From Terriglobia bacterium (GTDB taxonomy: Bacteria > Acidobacteriota > Terriglobia > Bryobacterales > Bryobacteraceae), in NCBI GenBank assembly GCA_020073305.1, contig JAIQFK010000008.1, positions 1-64,000 of the forward strand: a stretch of DNA of 64,000 bases, given 5' to 3'. This document shows positions 44,364 to 52,873 of the stretch, one piece after another. Under the pieces are notes generated by a model. It had not been told where the DNA came from. It worked only from the letters and a program-made list of their open reading frames with translations, and searched no databases. The translations under genes and the position numbers were made by a program. Within the stretch, counting starts at the first letter, position 1. Every line of letters starts with the position of its first letter.

Positions 44364-46907
44364 TTGGCAGATCAGGAAAACCCACCTCAGGGCCCTCCCT
44401 CTACGCCTCCATTGCCGCTAGGTGGCGGGGGTGGGGACGCAGGCAAAGACATCGTTCCCATCAATATCGAAGATGAGATGCGGCGGTCGTATCTCGATTA
44501 CGCCATGAGCGTAATCGTGGGCCGGGCGCTTCCCGACATCCGCGACGGCCTGAAGCCCGTGCATCGCCGTATCTTATTCGGAATGCACGAGATGGGCCTC
44601 ACACCTAGCCGCCCTACCCGCAAGTGCGCCAAGATCTCGGGCGAAGTAATGGGTAAATATCATCCGCACGGCGATGCACCCATCTACGACTCTTTGGTGC
44701 GTATGGCCCAGCCCTTCACCATGCGGTATCCGCTGGTGGAAGGCCAGGGGAACTTCGGGTCCATCGACGGCGACCCGCCGGCGGCGTCGCGGTACACCGA
44801 GGCACGGTTGTCGCGGATCGCGACCGCGATGCTGGAGGATATCGACAAGGAGACGGTCGACTTCCGGCCCAATTACGACGAGAGCGAAGTGGAGCCGGAA
44901 GCGCTGCCCACGCGCATTCCGAACCTGCTGGTGAACGGATCCTCAGGCATCGCCGTCGGCATGGCGACCAACATTCCGCCCCACAATCTGACGGAAATCA
45001 TCAACGCCACCATCGCTTTGATCCAGAATCCCAATACGCCGTTCGCGAAGATCGCGGAAATGGTCCCGGGGCCGGACTTCCCCACGGGCGGATTCATTTT
45101 GGGCAAGCAGGGCATCGTGGATGCGTTCACCAGAGGCCGCGGCCAGCTCAAGCTGCGGGCGCGCGCCGGCATCGAGAAGATGGGAAAAGACCGCGAGCAG
45201 ATCGTGGTGACGGAGATTCCGTACCAGGTGAACAAGTCGCGGCTGATCGAACATGCCGCGTCGCTGCTGAACGACAAGAAGATCGAAGGCATCTCCGACA
45301 TTCGCGACGAAAGCGATCGCGACGGCTTGCGCATCGTGTTTGAGCTCAAGCGTGGTGAGCAGGCCGAGGTCATTCTCAACAACCTCTACAAGCACACCCA
45401 ACTGCAGATCGGCTTCGGCGTCATCATGCTGTCCATCGTCAACGGCCAGCCGCGCGAGCTGGGGCTGATCGACTGCCTGAAGTACTTCATCGACCACCGC
45501 CTGGATGTGGTGCGGCGCCGCACCGATTATGAGCTGCGCAAAGCCAGGGCCCGGGAACACATCCTGCTCGGGTTCCAGAAAGCTCTCGACAATCTGGATG
45601 AGGTCATCCGGTTGATTCGTGCCGCCAAGGCTCCGCGGGAGGCGCGCGATTCACTGATCGCCAGATTCGCGTTCACGGAGAAGCAGGCGCAAGCCATCAT
45701 CGAGCTGCAACTGCAGCGGCTCACGGGCATGGAACGCCAGAACATTTTGAATGAACTGGCGGACATCCAGCGGCGCATCGCCGAATACCTGGAAATCCTG
45801 GGCTCCGAGAAAGTTCTGCGTGATCTGGTCATCAAGGAACTGAAGGAGGTTCAAAAGGAGTACGGCGACGAGAGGCGCACTGAGATTGTTGAAGACACGG
45901 GCGAGATTCTGCTGGAAGATCTGGTCCCGGTCGAGGACGTGGCCGTCACCGTCACGCACGGCGGGTATCTGAAGCGCACGGCGGTCGATACCTACCGGCG
46001 CCAGTCACGAGGCGGCAAGGGCCGCATCGGCATGGGCACGCGGACCGAGGATTTCGTGGAATATTTTCTCGTTGCCTCCACGCACAGCTATCTGCTGATT
46101 TTCACCGACCGCGGGCAGCTTTACTGGCTCAAGATTTACGAGATTCCGGACGCAGCCACCAGCGGCAAAGGGAAGCACATCTCCAACCTGATCAACCTGC
46201 AGCCGGGTGAAACCGTCAAAGCGTTCCTCGCCCTGCGCGAGTTTCAGCCGGGCAAATTTGTCGTCATGGTCACCAACCACGGAGTCATCAAGAAGTGCGA
46301 AGTGACCGAGTTCGATAACCCCATGGCGCGAGGGATCCGAGCGCTCACGCTCGACGGGGGGGACGAGCTGATTGACGCCAACCTGACCAACGGGAGCAAT
46401 TTCATCTTCCTGGGTTCGCACGAAGGACAGGCGCTCCGATTTAACGAGGAGGAGGTGCGCCCCATGGGCCGCACCGCCCGCGGCGTGCGCGCCATGGATC
46501 TCGCCGAAGGGGATCACCTGGTGGGCATGGAGATCGTGGAAAAGGAAGGCCTCATTCTCTCCATTTCCGAACTCGGCTACGGAAAGCGCACGACGCTCGA
46601 AAACTACCGTCTCACCCATCGTGGCGGCAAAGGCATCATCAACATGAAGACCACGGCCAAGACCGGCAAGGTGGTGGCGATTCTCTCGGTCCGGGAGGAA
46701 TCTGACCTGATGATCGTCACCAAGGACGGCAAAATCATCCGCATTGAAGCAGGTGAGATCCGCCAGGCGGGCCGGTCCACGCAGGGCGTGCGTCTCGTCC
46801 GGATGGAAGAAGGCGACCAGGTAGCGGCCGCTTCCGTACTTCCTGAAGCTGACCCGGATGAGGCGAAAAACGGATCCAACGGCCAAGGCGATTTGCCGTT
46901 GCAGTAG
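44364..46907 (+). CDS. gyrA: DNA gyrase subunit A
   Basis: The 847-residue protein is the DNA-cutting subunit of gyrase. The start is TTG with AAGGAG 5 bp upstream; -10-like TAAAAT lies at 44331-44336. A Pro/Gly-rich 35-residue extension precedes the core SYLDYAMSVIVGRALPD. Catalytic Tyr is in AASRYTEARLS (Y144). The C-terminal domain begins with a GyrA-box-like RQSRGGKG, which supports gyrase over topoisomerase IV. In the quinolone-determining region the sequence is HPHGDAPIYDS: position equivalent to E. coli Ser83 is Ala (A105), Ala84 is Pro (P106), and Asp87 is kept (D109). gyrB is not adjacent. Confidence 0.96.
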   Translation: MADQENPPQGPPSTPPLPLGGGGGDAGKDIVPINIEDEMRRSYLDYAMSVIVGRALPDIRDGLKPVHRRILFGMHEMGLTPSRPTRKCAKISGEVMGKYHPHGDAPIYDSLVRMAQPFTMRYPLVEGQGNFGSIDGDPPAASRYTEARLSRIATAMLEDIDKETVDFRPNYDESEVEPEALPTRIPNLLVNGSSGIAVGMATNIPPHNLTEIINATIALIQNPNTPFAKIAEMVPGPDFPTGGFILGKQGIVDAFTRGRGQLKLRARAGIEKMGKDREQIVVTEIPYQVNKSRLIEHAASLLNDKKIEGISDIRDESDRDGLRIVFELKRGEQAEVILNNLYKHTQLQIGFGVIMLSIVNGQPRELGLIDCLKYFIDHRLDVVRRRTDYELRKARAREHILLGFQKALDNLDEVIRLIRAAKAPREARDSLIARFAFTEKQAQAIIELQLQRLTGMERQNILNELADIQRRIAEYLEILGSEKVLRDLVIKELKEVQKEYGDERRTEIVEDTGEILLEDLVPVEDVAVTVTHGGYLKRTAVDTYRRQSRGGKGRIGMGTRTEDFVEYFLVASTHSYLLIFTDRGQLYWLKIYEIPDAATSGKGKHISNLINLQPGETVKAFLALREFQPGKFVVMVTNHGVIKKCEVTEFDNPMARGIRALTLDGGDELIDANLTNGSNFIFLGSHEGQALRFNEEEVRPMGRTARGVRAMDLAEGDHLVGMEIVEKEGLILSISELGYGKRTTLENYRLTHRGGKGIINMKTTAKTGKVVAILSVREESDLMIVTKDGKIIRIEAGEIRQAGRSTQGVRLVRMEEGDQVAAASVLPEADPDEAKNGSNGQGDLPLQ

Positions 46908-46912
46908 GAAAG

Positions 46913-46990
46913 CAGGTGCCAGGTGTTAGGTGCCAGGTGTCAGGGAAAACAAAACCTAACACCTAAAACCTAGGACCTGGCACCTTTTAT
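46913..46990. terminator. Inverted-repeat bidirectional terminator between gyrA and tolC-type gene
   Basis: Runs of AGGTGCCAGGTGTTAGG face ACCTAACACC...CCTGGCACCT, forming a long imperfect hairpin, followed by TTTTATTT on the plus strand. It lies between two convergent genes. The tandem GGTGCCAGGTGTTAGGTGCC pattern suggests a short intergenic repeat family rather than a simple terminator. Confidence 0.6.
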
Positions 46991-48277
46991 TTACTGCAAC
47001 GCGGTCATGACGGTTCCGGTCTGGCGCAGCAGATCCCAGGCGGCCTTCTCGGCGGCGTACAGCGCGTCGTAGAACGCAATCCACTTCTCATCCTCGTTGA
47101 AGCGCACCTGCTCCATCTGCTGCAGTGACGCGCGGCCCTCGTTCATTTGAGCCAGCAGAACGGAGACTTCGTCGCGCGCGACTTCCAGGTCCAGCCGCGC
47201 CACGTCACGGGCGGTTTCGGCCTTGCGCAGGGTCTGGTAGGACTGGCGGGTTTCGAGTGAGATGCGGTTGCGCGCGGCATTCATTTCAATGCGTAGCCGC
47301 GCCGCCTCAACCTCTGCCTGAGCCACTGCGGCGCTGACCCCGGGTCCGGGCAGCACCGGCACGGTGATGGACACCCCGATCTCGCCGTTGTTGCTTTGAA
47401 ACGCGCGGAAGTAATCGGCGTAGTGATTGTATTTGGCAAACAGGGCCCACTGTGCAATGAGGTCCAGAGTGGGCAGGCGCGCGGCCTTCTGCGCCCGAAC
47501 GTCCAGCCCCTTGGCGATGAGCGCGGATTCCAGGCGCCGCAGCTCTTTGCTGGACTCGATCGCGCTTTGAATCGCAGCGTCTTCGCTGGCGGGCAGCGCG
47601 GGCACGGGGGGCTCCTCCAGGGTGGCGCGCACCTGGTCATCCGCGCCGAAGCCCAGCACTACGGCCAGCGAGCGCTCGGTCGAGTCCTGGTCTGCACCCA
47701 ATTGCTCCACGCGTTCGCCTGCACGCGCTACGCTCAAGGCCGCGCGCTTCAATTGCAGCGGAAGCTCACGGCCCTCTTTCACGCGCGCTTCGATGGCCTG
47801 CTCGATCTTGCGCAGGCTGTCCACCTGTTTGCGGGCCAGCTCAGCCAGCCGCGCCGACCGCTGCGCATCCAGAAGCAAAGACGCCGTTCGGAACGCGACC
47901 TCATCGCGTTTGGCTGAAGTGGTGATGCCGGCGCCGCGCGCGTTTTCCCGCGCCGCCGCTACCGTGTAGCTCTGCTGCCGGTTGAAAATGTCCTGCCGTG
48001 CCCGCGCTTGGACGATCGAAGGGGCGGAACCCTCGACGCTCATGGGAAAGCCGTTGGCGTATGCGATTCCGCTCCCGGCATAGATGGCGGGACTGAATGG
48101 CGCCTTGGCGAGCCGCACGGCCTGTGCCGCCTTCTGCTCGTCCAGGCGCGCGAGGGCGATGTCGGGATTTTGCTCCAGCGCGCGATCCACCGCCTGCCGC
48201 AGGGTCATGGTATGGACCTCAGCGTGAATGCTAGCCGCCAGCGATCCCAGAAGAAGAAAACGAAAGAACCTTTCCAT
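46991..48277 (-). CDS. TolC-family outer membrane efflux protein
   Basis: A 428-residue exported protein with a short signal (FLLLGSLAASIHA). It has the paired coiled-coil repeats of the outer-membrane-factor family: MTLRQAVDRALEQNPDIALARLDE at the N-terminus and the second repeat LETRQSYQTLRKAETARDVA toward the C-terminus, plus LPTLDLIAQWALF and GEIGVSITVPVLPG strands. It should form the trimeric exit duct of a tripartite efflux or secretion system. No membrane-fusion or inner-membrane pump gene lies next to it, so its partner is elsewhere. It is convergent with gyrA. Confidence 0.88.
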   Translation of the reverse strand: MERFFRFLLLGSLAASIHAEVHTMTLRQAVDRALEQNPDIALARLDEQKAAQAVRLAKAPFSPAIYAGSGIAYANGFPMSVEGSAPSIVQARARQDIFNRQQSYTVAAARENARGAGITTSAKRDEVAFRTASLLLDAQRSARLAELARKQVDSLRKIEQAIEARVKEGRELPLQLKRAALSVARAGERVEQLGADQDSTERSLAVVLGFGADDQVRATLEEPPVPALPASEDAAIQSAIESSKELRRLESALIAKGLDVRAQKAARLPTLDLIAQWALFAKYNHYADYFRAFQSNNGEIGVSITVPVLPGPGVSAAVAQAEVEAARLRIEMNAARNRISLETRQSYQTLRKAETARDVARLDLEVARDEVSVLLAQMNEGRASLQQMEQVRFNEDEKWIAFYDALYAAEKAAWDLLRQTGTVMTALQ

Positions 48278-48442
48278 GAGGCTATTGTAAGTTCAGGGAT
48301 CGACGACCGTGCTGCCCCTGACGCAATCCATCGGTGGAGTGAGGTGCGACAAACCGCTTGCTTCGCGCACGGCTCAGTCAGAGGCCATGCTGATCCGCGA
48401 TGCGTGGAGCGGCGCGCTTTCCGGATGATGTCGCCCCACGGA

Positions 48443-48472
48443 TTGACAGCGCCCGCCTGCGTTTGATATATC
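48443..48472 (+). promoter_or_regulatory. Sigma-70-type promoter for the HU gene
   Basis: TTGACA at 48443-48448 and TATATC at 48467-48472 are separated by 18 bp. The predicted start would be near 48479, about 22 bp before the GTG of the HU gene. The -35 is a perfect consensus match. Confidence 0.55.
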
Positions 48473-48500
48473 TCGCGCGACCTCGATTCGTGGAGATGCG

Positions 48501-48803
48501 GTGAACAAGCGCGATTTGGTCAAGAAGATCGCTCAGGATGCGCGCCTCAGCAATGTGCAGGCGGCCAGGGCGCTGGATGCCTTCCTGGACAGCGTGCAAT
48601 CGAGCCTTATCAAAGGGGACAGGGTGACGCTGGTGGGTTTTGGCACCTTCGCGGTTTCTCAGCATAAGGCACGCCTGGTGCGCGTCCCGCGGCGCGGGGG
48701 TACCATGCAGATCGCAGCGCGGCGCGTGGCGCGGTTCGCTCCCGGCCTGGATCTCAAGCTCGCCGTCCAAAGTTCCATGAAGACGAGCCGAACGCCTTCG
48801 TGA
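48501..48803 (+). CDS. HU-family DNA-binding protein
   Basis: The 100-residue protein starts at GTG with GGAG 6 bp upstream. It matches bacterial HU/IHF: MNKRDLVKKIAQDARLSNVQ, then VTLVGFGTFAVSQHKAR followed by the DNA-binding arm and the C-terminal FAPGLDLKLAVQ. The usual GRNPxTGxxI arm sequence is changed to PRRGGTMQIAARRV, so it is a divergent HU. HU bends and compacts DNA as a dimer. It overlaps the PIG-L gene by 4 bp. Confidence 0.9.
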   Translation: MNKRDLVKKIAQDARLSNVQAARALDAFLDSVQSSLIKGDRVTLVGFGTFAVSQHKARLVRVPRRGGTMQIAARRVARFAPGLDLKLAVQSSMKTSRTPS

Positions 48804-49564
48804 AGAAAAACATTCTTGCGATTCACGCGCACCCCGACGATATCGAGATCCTGGCCGCCGGAACGCTCGTACAGCTAGCGGCCGCCGGGCACAAGATCAC
48901 CATCGTCACCATGTCTCCGGGCGATTGCGGCTCGGATATCCATTCGCGGGAGGAGATCGCCCGAATCCGGCGCGGGGAAGGCGCACGCTCCGCGGCGCGC
49001 ATCGGGGCCGGTTATCGCTGCGCCGAATTCAGCGACATGAATATTTTCAGTGATGACGCCTCACGCCGCCGCGTGGTAGAGATCTTGCGGCAGGTTGCGG
49101 CCGAATTGGTGATCACCGCGTCGCCCGTCGACTACCTCTGCGACCACGAAGCCACCAGCCAGCTCGTGCGCGATGCTTGTTTCGCAGCCATGATTCCCAA
49201 CTATGCAACGGGCGCGCGGGACGCCGCGCCTCCTCTCCGCGCCATTCCTCATCTCTATTTCATGGATCCCATCGGCGGAGTGGACCGTGAGGGCCGCCCA
49301 GTGCTGCCGGAGTTTTTCGTGAACGTGGCCGCGCAGATGGAGACCAAGACCGCCATGCTGGCCGAGCACGCGAGCCAGCGCGAGTGGCTCCTCAGGCACC
49401 ACGGCATCGACGACTATCTGGAAACCATGAAAGCCTGGACACGAGAAAACGGCCGGCGCGCGGGAGTCGAATATGCCGAAGGCTTTCGCCGGTACAAGGG
49501 GCACCCGTATCCGGAATCGCCATTGCTCCAAGAATTGCTGAGTTCGACGGTGGTGCGACCCTAA
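48800..49564 (+). CDS. PIG-L family deacetylase
   Basis: A 254-residue zinc-dependent deacetylase of the PIG-L/MshB/BshB type. The metal site is visible in AIHAHPDDIEILAAGTL (HPDD) and in the later DYLCDHEATSQLVRDAC (His). Family members remove N-acetyl groups from N-acetylglucosaminyl compounds, including bacillithiol and mycothiol precursors. The substrate cannot be told here. Start is GTG overlapping the HU stop (GTGA). This operon with HU is unusual. The gene ends 280 bp before the divergent-end of the Gfo/Idh gene, with a terminator at 49796. Confidence 0.88.
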   Translation: MKKNILAIHAHPDDIEILAAGTLVQLAAAGHKITIVTMSPGDCGSDIHSREEIARIRRGEGARSAARIGAGYRCAEFSDMNIFSDDASRRRVVEILRQVAAELVITASPVDYLCDHEATSQLVRDACFAAMIPNYATGARDAAPPLRAIPHLYFMDPIGGVDREGRPVLPEFFVNVAAQMETKTAMLAEHASQREWLLRHHGIDDYLETMKAWTRENGRRAGVEYAEGFRRYKGHPYPESPLLQELLSSTVVRP

Positions 49565-49795
49565 GCGTTTGGGCTAGTGGGTTAGAATCTGAAGCCCCTT
49601 TCCGAATTGCACCTGGTGGAAGGACTGAAGTAGCCGGAGTGTAAGTGCAGGAAGACACGGCACGTTACCCACGTTACACGCGGGGTATCGAAAGATGCGA
49701 TTGCGGCAAATGCCGCCCGGCTGAAAGATGGCTTGCGCGGAGTTGGGGGTTCAGGCAAATTGGTTCCAACAGCATGGGTTTGCTCCGAATTTGAA
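49565..49795. other. Structured intergenic stretch upstream of a terminator
   Basis: No gene is supported. Several hairpins can be drawn: GGGCT at about 49571 with AGCCC at about 49594, and GCGGC/GCCGC with an AAAT loop near 49703-49716. It ends at the strong hairpin 49796-49821. A small RNA or long 3' UTR is possible; no known RNA family was recognised. Confidence 0.3.
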
Positions 49796-49821
49796 TGAGG
49801 CCCCCCCAGGGCGGGGCCTCA
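49796..49821 (+). terminator. Rho-independent-type hairpin
   Basis: TGAGGCCCC at the left pairs perfectly with GGGGCCTCA at the right, 9 bp with an 8-nt loop, followed by CCCCTTTTCT on the plus strand. It lies 230 bp after the PIG-L stop and 24 bp before the end of the convergent oxidoreductase gene. Confidence 0.65.
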
Positions 49822-49845
49822 CCCCTTTTCTAATCTCAAAAGCTT

Positions 49846-51177
49846 TTACACCGGGTGATCGACGATTTGCTCGGCCTTCGCATCCCAATAGAGCTTCTTG
49901 CCTTCGCGGTAGGCGCGCGCCGCCATCGTCACAACCACTGAGTGCGCGAAACCGTTGAGGACGGTAGCGTTGGGGGCTTTGCGGCTGCGCAGGCACTCCA
50001 GCCAGTTGGTCATATGCGAGAGGTCCGTGTCGCCCATGCCGATGGGTGGCACCTTGTCACTGCCTGGAAGCAGCACGTACTTCTCGGCCCGTTTGATGTA
50101 GGGGTTGTCCTCGTGGTTGCCTTTCTCTTCCACCCACTTCCAGCGCGGGCTGCCCTCGCCGCCGATGTTAACCAGCGTGGCGTTCTTGCCCATGATGCGG
50201 CTGAAGCTGTCGCTATCGTTGCCGAAACTGGTTGAAAAGCTCATGAGGAAACCTTTGGGGTACTCCAGGAGCGCCTGAAAGGTATCGGGATTCTCGCGGC
50301 CATCTTTCCACGCGAACACGCCGCCGTGGGCCACAACAGATTTTGGAAAGTGATCGTCCAGGAAGTAGTGCATCAAGTCACTGGCGTGGCTGAGCCACTG
50401 GTCGGCGATGCCACTCGAGAAGTCCTGGTAGAGCCGGAACTCGAAATAGGCGCGGGGATCGAACGGGCGTTGCGGTTTATGCATCAGCCACTTTCGCCAG
50501 TCGGTGTCTTCCTCGCGGATGTGCTGCACTTCGGGCCGGCCGCGCCAGCGCGGGCCATGGTAGTTCCACACCAACTCCACTTTGGTTACGTCCCCTAAAG
50601 CGCCCGAATCGATGAGCTGTTTGGTGGCAATCTGGTAAGGCTCGCTGCGGTGTTGCGTGCCGATCTGCACAATGAGATTGCGGGAGAGCACGGCGTCGCG
50701 CGCCGCCTTGGCCTCGCCCAGATCGTTGGCCATGGGTTTTTCGCAGTAAGCATCCTTGCCGGCCTCGGCCACCGCCCGCAGCACGGGGGCGTGTTGAAAA
50801 TCCGCGGTGGAAATGATGACGGCGTCGATGTCTTTCTGCGCGAGCAGATCTTCCATGTACTGGAACGCGCGCGGCGCACGGCCATACACGCTCCCGGCCC
50901 GCGACGCGGCTTTCTCGCGGTTCACTTTCCAGAGATCGCACACGGCCGCCATTTCAACGTTGTGCTTGTCCTTCAGCTGCGATGTGATCCAAGCCAGCTC
51001 AGAGCCGCGGTCGCCGATTCCGATGTGGCCGAGAACAATGCGCTCGTTCGCGCCCTTGATTCGCGAGTAGGAGAATGCCGGGGAACTGAGGACACCGGCG
51101 CCAGCAATCGTGGCAGCCGTTTGATTGAGGAACGTCCTCCGGTTGATGTTCGCGCGCGGCGCAGCCGAATCCGTCAT
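49846..51177 (-). CDS. Tat-exported Gfo/Idh/MocA-family oxidoreductase
   Basis: The 443-residue protein begins with a twin-arginine leader (NINRRTFLNQTAATIAGAGVL). The Rossmann NAD(P)-binding part reads VLGHIGIGDRGSELA, and the conserved catalytic motif is AYCEKPMANDLGEAK (EKP). The C-terminal alpha/beta domain contains FSSGIADQWLSHASDLMHYF with the substrate-site His. Exported members of this family are numerous in Acidobacteriota and Planctomycetota and act on sugars or sugar derivatives; the substrate is unknown. No sugar transporter or partner is adjacent. Confidence 0.9.
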   Translation of the reverse strand: MTDSAAPRANINRRTFLNQTAATIAGAGVLSSPAFSYSRIKGANERIVLGHIGIGDRGSELAWITSQLKDKHNVEMAAVCDLWKVNREKAASRAGSVYGRAPRAFQYMEDLLAQKDIDAVIISTADFQHAPVLRAVAEAGKDAYCEKPMANDLGEAKAARDAVLSRNLIVQIGTQHRSEPYQIATKQLIDSGALGDVTKVELVWNYHGPRWRGRPEVQHIREEDTDWRKWLMHKPQRPFDPRAYFEFRLYQDFSSGIADQWLSHASDLMHYFLDDHFPKSVVAHGGVFAWKDGRENPDTFQALLEYPKGFLMSFSTSFGNDSDSFSRIMGKNATLVNIGGEGSPRWKWVEEKGNHEDNPYIKRAEKYVLLPGSDKVPPIGMGDTDLSHMTNWLECLRSRKAPNATVLNGFAHSVVVTMAARAYREGKKLYWDAKAEQIVDHPV

Positions 51178-51246
51178 AGTTTCTGCCTGTTTTTGACAGT
51201 CTACCAGGATGGACGTGGCAGTTTGTAAATGGTCAGGAAAACGCGA

Positions 51247-51630
51247 CTAGGCGCTGGCGGCCAGGAGTTGCTCTTTCATGTCCTGAGCGAACACGTAGAA
51301 ACCGAACAGAGGCTGGCTATTGCCCTTACCCCAGCGCTGCGCGGACCACTTCACTCGCAGGAGACGGACATGGGGATGCGCGCCCAGATCGAGAAGGATC
51401 TGGTAAGTGCCGCAATAGAATTTTTGAGGGAAGGCAACCAGGGGTTTGGATCCCCATTCCTGGCCATCCACCGAGCCCCAGATCGAAACATCCAGGCTCT
51501 CCTGTTCGATGATGCGGGTGATTCCGAGCGTCAGCAGGACCAAACGGCCTGTCGAATCGCCCAGGTCCACTTCGGAACCGTTGCCGGCTTCGCGAACTGT
51601 GATTTCCGGGAGCAGAAAACTTGGTAACAT
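51247..51630 (-). CDS. Conserved-looking hypothetical protein (127 aa)
   Basis: ATG at 51630 with GGAGGG upstream gives a small all-beta protein (MLPSFLLPEITVREAGNGSE, LLTLGITRIIEQESLDVSIWG, FYCGTYQILLDL, VRLLRVKWSAQRW). The pattern resembles a jelly-roll or discoidin-like fold but is not a confident family match. No signal peptide or membrane segment is seen. It precedes the aminotransferase stop in the reverse direction by about 30 bp and is probably in the same transcript. Confidence 0.55.
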   Translation of the reverse strand: MLPSFLLPEITVREAGNGSEVDLGDSTGRLVLLTLGITRIIEQESLDVSIWGSVDGQEWGSKPLVAFPQKFYCGTYQILLDLGAHPHVRLLRVKWSAQRWGKGNSQPLFGFYVFAQDMKEQLLAASA

Positions 51631-51658
51631 CGACACCCTCCGTGGGCGTTTCTTGCTG

Positions 51659-52873
51659 CTATCTGGAAAGAGAAAACAACTTTTTTCCGGCTTGTTCCAG
51701 CGTCTCATACTTCTTACAAAAACAAAAGCGAATTTGTTGATAACCATTGGCTGGATTATCGTAAAAACTCGAGCCTGGAACAGCCGCTACACCGATGTCC
51801 TGGATTAAATGCCGGACAAAACTCACGTCGTCCGGAAAGCCGAAGCTGGAAATATCTGTAATTACGTAATATGCGCCGCGCGGCTGGTAACATCGAAAGC
51901 CCGCACGCTCCAGAATGTCTAAGATCAACGCCCGACGCTTCTCGTATTCCTTTGTAAGCTGATGGTAATAGTCATCACCAAAGGTTAGCGCCAGTGCGCT
52001 AGCTTCCTGTAGGGGAGCGGCCGCGCCCACGGTGAGAAAGTCGTGGACTTTGCGGATGGACTCCGACAAATCCGGCGCGGCCAGCACCCAACCGACGCGC
52101 CAACCCGTCACCGAAAACGTTTTACTCATGCTGTTGACTAGCACAGAACGGTTGCGCATGCCGTCGAGGGTCATGATCGGAATGTGAGGGTGGCCGTCGT
52201 AGGTAATGTGTTCGTAAATTTCATCGGTGATGGCGAGCGCGTCAAACTCCTGGCAGAGGCCGGCGATGAACTGTAACTCCTCGCGCGTAAAGACCTTCCC
52301 TGTAGGATTATTGGGCGAGTTCAAAATGATGGCTTTCGTGCGAGGCGAGAATGCGCGGCGCAACTCGTCGCGGTCAAAGCTCCAGTCCGGGGGCCGGAGC
52401 TGCACCAGGCGAGGTACGGCTCCGCACAGTTTGGTATCCGGCCTGTAGTTTTCGTAGAACGGCTCGAAGATCACCACCTCATCGCCGGGATTGGTGACGG
52501 CGGTGAGGGAAGCGATCATGCCTTCGGTAGAGCCGCAGCAGACGGTCACCTCCGCTTCGGGATTCACTTCGAGACCATAGGTGCGCCGGTATTTTGCGGC
52601 GATGGCGTCGCGCAGTGACTTCGCACCCCAGGTAATGGCGTACTGATTGAAGTTGTTGCTGATCGCTTCACGGGCCGCTTGTTTGAGGGCTTCCGGCGCG
52701 CTGAAATCGGGGAAGCCCTGCGCCAGATTGATGGCGCCATGTCGCGCGGCGAGCCGCGTCATCTCGCGGATGACTGACTCGGTGAAGTCTCTGGTGCGAA
52801 AGCTGCGAAACCGATCACGACCGGTTTCGCTTGCCTCGGTTCGCGCGGGATTTTGCCGCTGCAGGGACGCCAT
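51659..52873 (-). CDS. Class I/II PLP-dependent aminotransferase
   Basis: A fold-type I aminotransferase of about 404 residues. The conserved parts are INLAQGFPDFSAPEALK, ILNSPNNPTGKVFTREEL, ITDEIYEHITYDG (Asp/Tyr contacting PLP), the Schiff-base Lys in VNSMSKTFSVTGWRVGW and the carboxylate-binding Arg in YQQIRFCFCK. This matches the kynurenine/methionine-type branch. ATG at 52873 overlaps the transglycosylase 3' end by about 59 bp; a start nearer MTRLAARHG is possible. The amino donor and keto-acid cannot be specified. Confidence 0.88.
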   Translation of the reverse strand: MASLQRQNPARTEASETGRDRFRSFRTRDFTESVIREMTRLAARHGAINLAQGFPDFSAPEALKQAAREAISNNFNQYAITWGAKSLRDAIAAKYRRTYGLEVNPEAEVTVCCGSTEGMIASLTAVTNPGDEVVIFEPFYENYRPDTKLCGAVPRLVQLRPPDWSFDRDELRRAFSPRTKAIILNSPNNPTGKVFTREELQFIAGLCQEFDALAITDEIYEHITYDGHPHIPIMTLDGMRNRSVLVNSMSKTFSVTGWRVGWVLAAPDLSESIRKVHDFLTVGAAAPLQEASALALTFGDDYYHQLTKEYEKRRALILDILERAGFRCYQPRGAYYVITDISSFGFPDDVSFVRHLIQDIGVAAVPGSSFYDNPANGYQQIRFCFCKKYETLEQAGKKLFSLSR

